Shown here: positions 4,200 through 7,857 of the stretch, in pieces | Numbering within the stretch: the first letter of the stretch is position 1 | Layout: each line of letters begins with the position of its first letter | Assembly (NCBI GenBank): GCA_029979375.1 | Contig: JAPOHQ010000044.1 | Coordinates: 1-7,857 of the forward strand | Direction of reading: 5' to 3' | DNA from: Microbacteriaceae bacterium | Lineage (GTDB): Bacteria; Actinomycetota; Actinomycetes; Actinomycetales; Microbacteriaceae | Length of the DNA stretch: 7,857 nt | Notes under the pieces: model-generated | The model's database searches: none | What the model saw: only the letters and a program-made list of their open reading frames with translations | What the model was told of the DNA's origin: nothing | Position numbers and translations under genes: made by a program

Positions 4200-6161
4200 A
4201 TGAATCTCAATGAAGATGTTCAATTGGATGTTGCCGCGGTAGGAAAAAGAGTCCTTGGCCGCTGGGCAGACATCAGACTGGAAACCAGAAAAGTTATTCA
4301 GGAGCACGAGCTCTTTACTCCAATCGGCTATTCGATGGATAAGCATCGCGATTGGGTGCTCAAGGGGCTGAAGTCGATCGTGAAGACAGGCATTAACCTT
4401 CACGGTCTTCCGAATGAGCTCGGTGGCAGCCGGAATCCAGGAGGCGGGCTTTCCGTCTTCGAGGAGTTGGTCCTCGGAGATGCGTCGCTGCAAATCAAAT
4501 ACGGGGTGCAGTGGGGATTGTTTGGGTCGGCCATCATGTATTTGGGCACCGATTACCATCACAAGACCTTCTTGCCAGCCGCAGCAAACCTAGAGACCCC
4601 AGGCTGCTTCGCGATGACCGAGACCGGTCACGGATCTGATGTCGCCTCAATCGGGACGACTGCAACCTATGACCCCGAGACCGAAGAGTTTGTGATCCAC
4701 ACCCCGGATCGCCACAGCTATAAGGACTACTTGGGCAACGCCGCACTTCACGGAGAAGCCGCGGTCGTTTTTGCCCAGCTGATCACCGGTGGGGAGAATC
4801 ATGGAGTCCACGCCCTCTACGTTCCGATTCGAAAGCGTGGCAAGCTGCTTCCTGGCGTTGGGGCTGAGGATGATGGCCTAAAGGGTGGCCTAAACGGTAT
4901 CGACAACGGCCGCCTCCACTTCGATCAGGTTCGAGTACCACGGAAGAACCTCTTGAACCGCTACGCGGATGTTGCCGCCGATGGCACCTACAGCTCGGTA
5001 ATCGAAGCGCCTGGCAGGCGTTTCTTCACGCAGCTCGGCGCCTTGGTTCAGGGCAGGGTTTCGCTCACCGGAGCGGTTACCAACGCCCAGAAGCTGGCGC
5101 TGGATATCGCGGTGCGCTATGCGCTTGCCAGAAAGCAGTTTCCCGGTGCGGATGGCCAGGAGGTCACCCTCATGGACTACGGCAGGCACCAGCGAAGGCT
5201 ATTGCCGCTGCTCGCGAGGACCTACGCCCAAATCTTCACTCATCAGGAAATGCTGAACCAATACCACAGCGTCTTTACCGGAGAGAACGACACCGATGAG
5301 AGCCGCAGCGACCTAGAGACCGTCTCTGCGGCCGGTAAGGCACTTAGCACCTGGTATGCGCTTGAAACCATCCAGCAGTGCCGCGAGGCATGTGGTGGCC
5401 AGGGGTTCATGGCCGAACACAGGCTCACGGGACTCAGGGCGGATCTCGATGTCTATGTGACCTTCGAGGGTGACAACAACGTGATGCTGCAGCTGGTAGC
5501 AAAGCGCCTGCTCGGTGACTACGCCAAGGCATTCAAGTCCCCCGACTTCGGAGACATGGCACGCTTCCTCGCCGGTCAGGCAACCGAGGCTGCAGTGAAC
5601 CGCGGAGGACTTCGCGGCCTAGCCCAGTCGATTGTCGACTTTGGGTCAACAGCGAGAAGCGTTGGCTACGTGAAGGAGGAAGAGCACCAGCACCAGCTCC
5701 TCACCGACCGCGTCCACACCATGGTTGCCACAGTCGCAAACAAGCTGAAGGCCGCCGGCAAGGACAAGGAAAAGCAAGCCGAGCTCTTCAACCGCTACCA
5801 AAACGATCTGATCAAAGCCGGTCGCGCCCACGCCGAGCTGATTATGTGGGAGGCCTTCACCAGCGCCCTCAAGACCATCACGGATGCCGACTCGCTCAAG
5901 ATTCTCACCTGGCTCAGAGATCTCTATGGCTTCAGCCTTCTCGAGGAAAACCTCGACTGGTATCTGATCAACGGACGCTTGTCCGGAGCTAGGGCTGAGG
6001 CAATCACCGAATACATCGACTCCAGGCTGCTCCCAAGGCTCAGGCCTCACGCTGAATCACTGGTCGATGCATTCCTGTTGCCACCAGAGCTCGTAAGAAC
6101 CACGCTTGCCAAGGATGAGGCTGAGCGCCAGAGCATGCGCGCAGCGCTAGTGAGGAACTAA
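4200..6161 (+). CDS. Acyl-CoA oxidase-type flavoprotein (acyl-CoA dehydrogenase superfamily), first step of beta-oxidation
   Basis: At 653 residues this is far longer than ordinary acyl-CoA dehydrogenases (about 380-400) and matches acyl-CoA oxidases (about 650-700) with their extra C-terminal ACOX domain. The FAD-contacting loop FAMTETGHGSDVASI (A138-M139-T140-E141 onward) resembles the oxidase form FAMTELGHGSNV, and is followed by an oxidase-like TATYDPETEEFVIHTP segment. The middle has RYALARKQFP, and CGGQGFMAEHRLTG is followed by TFEGDNNVM, whose E423 matches the catalytic base of rat ACOX1 (in FEGENTVM). The reaction is acyl-CoA to trans-2-enoyl-CoA using FAD. A true oxidase passes electrons to O2, giving H2O2; a dehydrogenase would use ETF; sequence alone does not settle this. 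The ATG is preceded by GAGGTG at a good distance. The stop TAA shares one base with the fadA ATG, so the genes are translationally coupled. It acts in the cytosol. Confidence 0.88.
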   Translation: MNLNEDVQLDVAAVGKRVLGRWADIRLETRKVIQEHELFTPIGYSMDKHRDWVLKGLKSIVKTGINLHGLPNELGGSRNPGGGLSVFEELVLGDASLQIKYGVQWGLFGSAIMYLGTDYHHKTFLPAAANLETPGCFAMTETGHGSDVASIGTTATYDPETEEFVIHTPDRHSYKDYLGNAALHGEAAVVFAQLITGGENHGVHALYVPIRKRGKLLPGVGAEDDGLKGGLNGIDNGRLHFDQVRVPRKNLLNRYADVAADGTYSSVIEAPGRRFFTQLGALVQGRVSLTGAVTNAQKLALDIAVRYALARKQFPGADGQEVTLMDYGRHQRRLLPLLARTYAQIFTHQEMLNQYHSVFTGENDTDESRSDLETVSAAGKALSTWYALETIQQCREACGGQGFMAEHRLTGLRADLDVYVTFEGDNNVMLQLVAKRLLGDYAKAFKSPDFGDMARFLAGQATEAAVNRGGLRGLAQSIVDFGSTARSVGYVKEEEHQHQLLTDRVHTMVATVANKLKAAGKDKEKQAELFNRYQNDLIKAGRAHAELIMWEAFTSALKTITDADSLKILTWLRDLYGFSLLEENLDWYLINGRLSGARAEAITEYIDSRLLPRLRPHAESLVDAFLLPPELVRTTLAKDEAERQSMRAALVRN

Positions 6162-7351
6162 TGGAGAACCAAGACGTTTACTTCATCGACGGAGTGAGGA
6201 CCCCGTTCGGCAAGGCCGGCGAAAAGGGTGCCTACTGGAAGACCCGAGCCGATGACCTAGTCGTTAAGGCGATGATCGGGCTTCTGGAGCGCAACCCAGA
6301 GGTTCCAGCAGAGCAGATTGACGATGTGGCGATTGCGGCTGCGACTCAGATTGGAGACCAGGGCCTGCAGATAGGTCGAAGCGCGAGCATTCTCGCCGGG
6401 CTACCACAGAGCGTTCCGGGCTACTCGATTGATAGGTGGTGCGCGGGTGCAATGACCTCGGTCACAACCGCGGGCAGCGCGATTGGAATCGGCGCCTACG
6501 ACGTTGCTCTGGCAGGCGGAGTGGAACACATGGGCCACCACCCAATGGGCGAGGGAGCTGACCCCAACCCCAGGTTCCTGGCCGAGAAGCTGGTGGACCC
6601 GAGCGCCATGAACATGGGCATCACCGCCGAAAAGATTCACGACCGCTTCCCACATCTCACCAAGGAGCGCAGCGATGCCTACGCGGTCGCCAGCCAACAC
6701 AAGGCTGCCAAGGCCTACCAGGACGGCAAGATTCAAAAGGACCTGATACCTGTCTCGGCAGCGAGCGAGCAGGGCTGGAGCCTGGTGACCCAGGACGAAC
6801 TGCTGAGGCCGGAGTCTTCGATGGAGGGCATGCAGGGACTAAAGACCCCGTTTCGCCCTCACGGCAAAGTGACTGCCGGTAACGCTTCTCCACTGACCGA
6901 CGGGGCAACCATGTCGTTGATTGCCGGTGAGCATGCCGTCAAGAAGTACGGCCTAAAGCCGAAGATGAAGATGGTGTCATTTGCCTTTGCCGGAGTCGAG
7001 CCGGAGCTGATGGGAATCGGACCAATCCCCTCCACTGAGAAGGCCCTTGCCAAGGCCGGCCTGACGCTGGATGACATCGGCCTAATCGAAATCAACGAGG
7101 CCTTTGCCATTCAGGTGCTGAGCTTCCTGGACCACTTTGGCCTCGCCGACGACGATCCAAGGGTGAACCCCTGGGGCGGAGCCATCGCCATGGGCCACCC
7201 ACTCGCTTCGAGCGGAGTGCGCCTCATGAACCAGCTCGCAAGACACTTCGAGGAGCACCCAGAGGTTCGCTACGGCATCACGACGATGTGTATCGGACTC
7301 GGAATGGGCGGCACCGTCGTCTGGGAAAACTCGAACTACAGGGGTAAGTGA
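6161..7351 (+). CDS. fadA: 3-Ketoacyl-CoA thiolase (acetyl-CoA C-acyltransferase), FadA-type
   Basis: This 396-residue thiolase has the full active site: nucleophilic C94 in DRWCAGAM, H346 in AMGHPLASSG, and acid/base C377 in TMCIGLGMGG, with INEAFA at about 310-316. Segments such as GGVEHMGH, GPIPSTEKALAKAGL and GGAIAMGHPL match E. coli FadA closely, so I use that name. It cleaves 3-ketoacyl-CoA with CoA to acetyl-CoA and a shortened acyl-CoA, the last step of the cycle, in the cytosol. In FadAB enzymes it forms a complex with the multifunctional FadB, whose gene follows here. The start codon overlaps the previous stop by one base and is preceded by GAGGA at 6152-6156. The stop TGA likewise overlaps the next ATG. 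The active-site stretch CAGAM differs slightly from the E. coli CGSSM but keeps the Cys and Met. The assignment to a degradative rather than a biosynthetic thiolase rests on this operon and similarity to FadA. Confidence 0.93.
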   Translation: MENQDVYFIDGVRTPFGKAGEKGAYWKTRADDLVVKAMIGLLERNPEVPAEQIDDVAIAAATQIGDQGLQIGRSASILAGLPQSVPGYSIDRWCAGAMTSVTTAGSAIGIGAYDVALAGGVEHMGHHPMGEGADPNPRFLAEKLVDPSAMNMGITAEKIHDRFPHLTKERSDAYAVASQHKAAKAYQDGKIQKDLIPVSAASEQGWSLVTQDELLRPESSMEGMQGLKTPFRPHGKVTAGNASPLTDGATMSLIAGEHAVKKYGLKPKMKMVSFAFAGVEPELMGIGPIPSTEKALAKAGLTLDDIGLIEINEAFAIQVLSFLDHFGLADDDPRVNPWGGAIAMGHPLASSGVRLMNQLARHFEEHPEVRYGITTMCIGLGMGGTVVWENSNYRGK

Positions 7352-7857
7352 TGGATAAGTTCGCACCGCTCCTGGAGGACAAGGACGAGGTAATCACCCA
7401 CTCCTATGTCTCTGACGTAAAGATGTCATCCGGCAGAACCATCGCACTTCTCACGCTTGACAATGGCAAGGACCACACCAGGCCAAACACCCTCGGTCCC
7501 CACACCCTCTTGGAGTTTGCCGGCAAGCTCGATGAGCTCAAGGAGCGGGCAAAGAAGGGCGAGATTGATGCCGTCGCGGTTACCGGCAAGCCATACTTCC
7601 TTGCCGCTGGCGCCGACCTCTCAAAGGTTCAGGAAATCAGAGATCGAAACATCGGAAGGCTTATCGCCGAGCTCGGTCACTATGCCCTTGGCAAGCTCGA
7701 TGAGCTCGGGGTTCCAAGCTTCGTGTTCATAAACGGCCTTGCATTGGGCGGCGGTCTTGAGATCGCGCTGAATGCCAACTACCGGACCATCAATGCCACA
7801 GCACCAGCAGTCGCACTGCCAGAGGTCTTCATCGGCCTCATCCCCGGCTGGGGAGGG
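7351..7857 (+). CDS. fadB: Multifunctional enoyl-CoA hydratase / 3-hydroxyacyl-CoA dehydrogenase, FadB-type (5' part)
   Basis: From ATG at 7351 the frame is open for 169 codons to the window edge, so only the N-terminal hydratase domain is seen. Crotonase landmarks are present: AAGADL (85-90) for the first oxyanion-hole arm, LGGGLEIAL with E137, and ALPEVFIGLIPGWGG with E158. E137 and E158 match the two catalytic glutamates, so hydratase activity is expected. FadB proteins are usually about 700 residues, with the NAD-dependent 3-hydroxyacyl-CoA dehydrogenase domain after this one; that part is outside the window, so a single-domain crotonase cannot be formally excluded. Position after fadA with a one-base overlap (TGATG) strongly suggests the FadB partner. 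The start has an AGGGG at 7340-7344 upstream. Role: hydration of trans-2-enoyl-CoA and oxidation of 3-hydroxyacyl-CoA. The N-terminal 20 residues or so are charged and show no membrane segment. Confidence 0.85.
   Translation, partial: MDKFAPLLEDKDEVITHSYVSDVKMSSGRTIALLTLDNGKDHTRPNTLGPHTLLEFAGKLDELKERAKKGEIDAVAVTGKPYFLAAGADLSKVQEIRDRNIGRLIAELGHYALGKLDELGVPSFVFINGLALGGGLEIALNANYRTINATAPAVALPEVFIGLIPGWGG

Noticed and set aside
4158..4562. 134-codon minus-strand frame over the start of the acyl-CoA oxidase gene
   Set aside because: It is antisense to conserved oxidase sequence, with no recognisable protein family.
5646..6050. 134-codon minus-strand frame inside the acyl-CoA oxidase gene
   Set aside because: It lies fully antisense to a well-supported conserved C-terminal domain and has no domain signature; long antisense frames are common in GC-biased codons.

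Overview
The window looks like a chromosomal stretch of a moderate-GC actinobacterium, possibly an aquatic Microbacteriaceae-type lineage. That placement is an inference. It rests on moderate GC, dense packing with one-base stop/start overlaps, frequent GTG starts, TANNNT boxes placed 6-7 bases before start codons as in leaderless actinobacterial transcripts, and an acyl-CoA-oxidase-type beta-oxidation operon. No rRNA, tRNA, CRISPR array, IS element or prophage gene is visible.

Layout. The left end (1-623) is AT-richer. It holds the first 33 codons of a minus-strand gene with a good ribosome binding site (weakly acyl-carrier-protein-like), then a plus-strand membrane acyltransferase fragment that keeps only its C-terminal part and is probably a remnant. 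Its 3' end overlaps, tail to tail, a minus-strand nitroreductase-family FMN oxidoreductase (589-1278). An 83-base divergent intergenic region separates the nitroreductase from a plus-strand CPA2 (KefB-like) cation:proton antiporter with a C-terminal RCK nucleotide-binding domain (1362-2981). An 82-residue membrane protein of unknown function (2981-3229) is translationally coupled to the antiporter. A crotonase-family enoyl-CoA hydratase/isomerase follows (3272-4045).

After a 154-base AT-rich gap with a short inverted repeat comes a tight fatty-acid beta-oxidation operon: an acyl-CoA oxidase/dehydrogenase of 653 residues (4200-6161), the FadA-type 3-ketoacyl-CoA thiolase (6161-7351), and the start of the FadB-type multifunctional protein (7351 to the window end). 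Each junction overlaps by one base. Together they cover the cycle: oxidation of acyl-CoA to enoyl-CoA, hydration and 3-hydroxyacyl oxidation (FadB), and thiolytic release of acetyl-CoA (FadA). The standalone crotonase just upstream may supply an auxiliary hydratase or isomerase step.

Most of the window is ordinary metabolism. The points most worth a second look are the broken acyltransferase and its junction, the paired leaderless-looking promoters with palindromes, the small membrane partner of the antiporter, the unusual oxyanion-hole segment of the crotonase, and the inverted repeat upstream of the fad operon.
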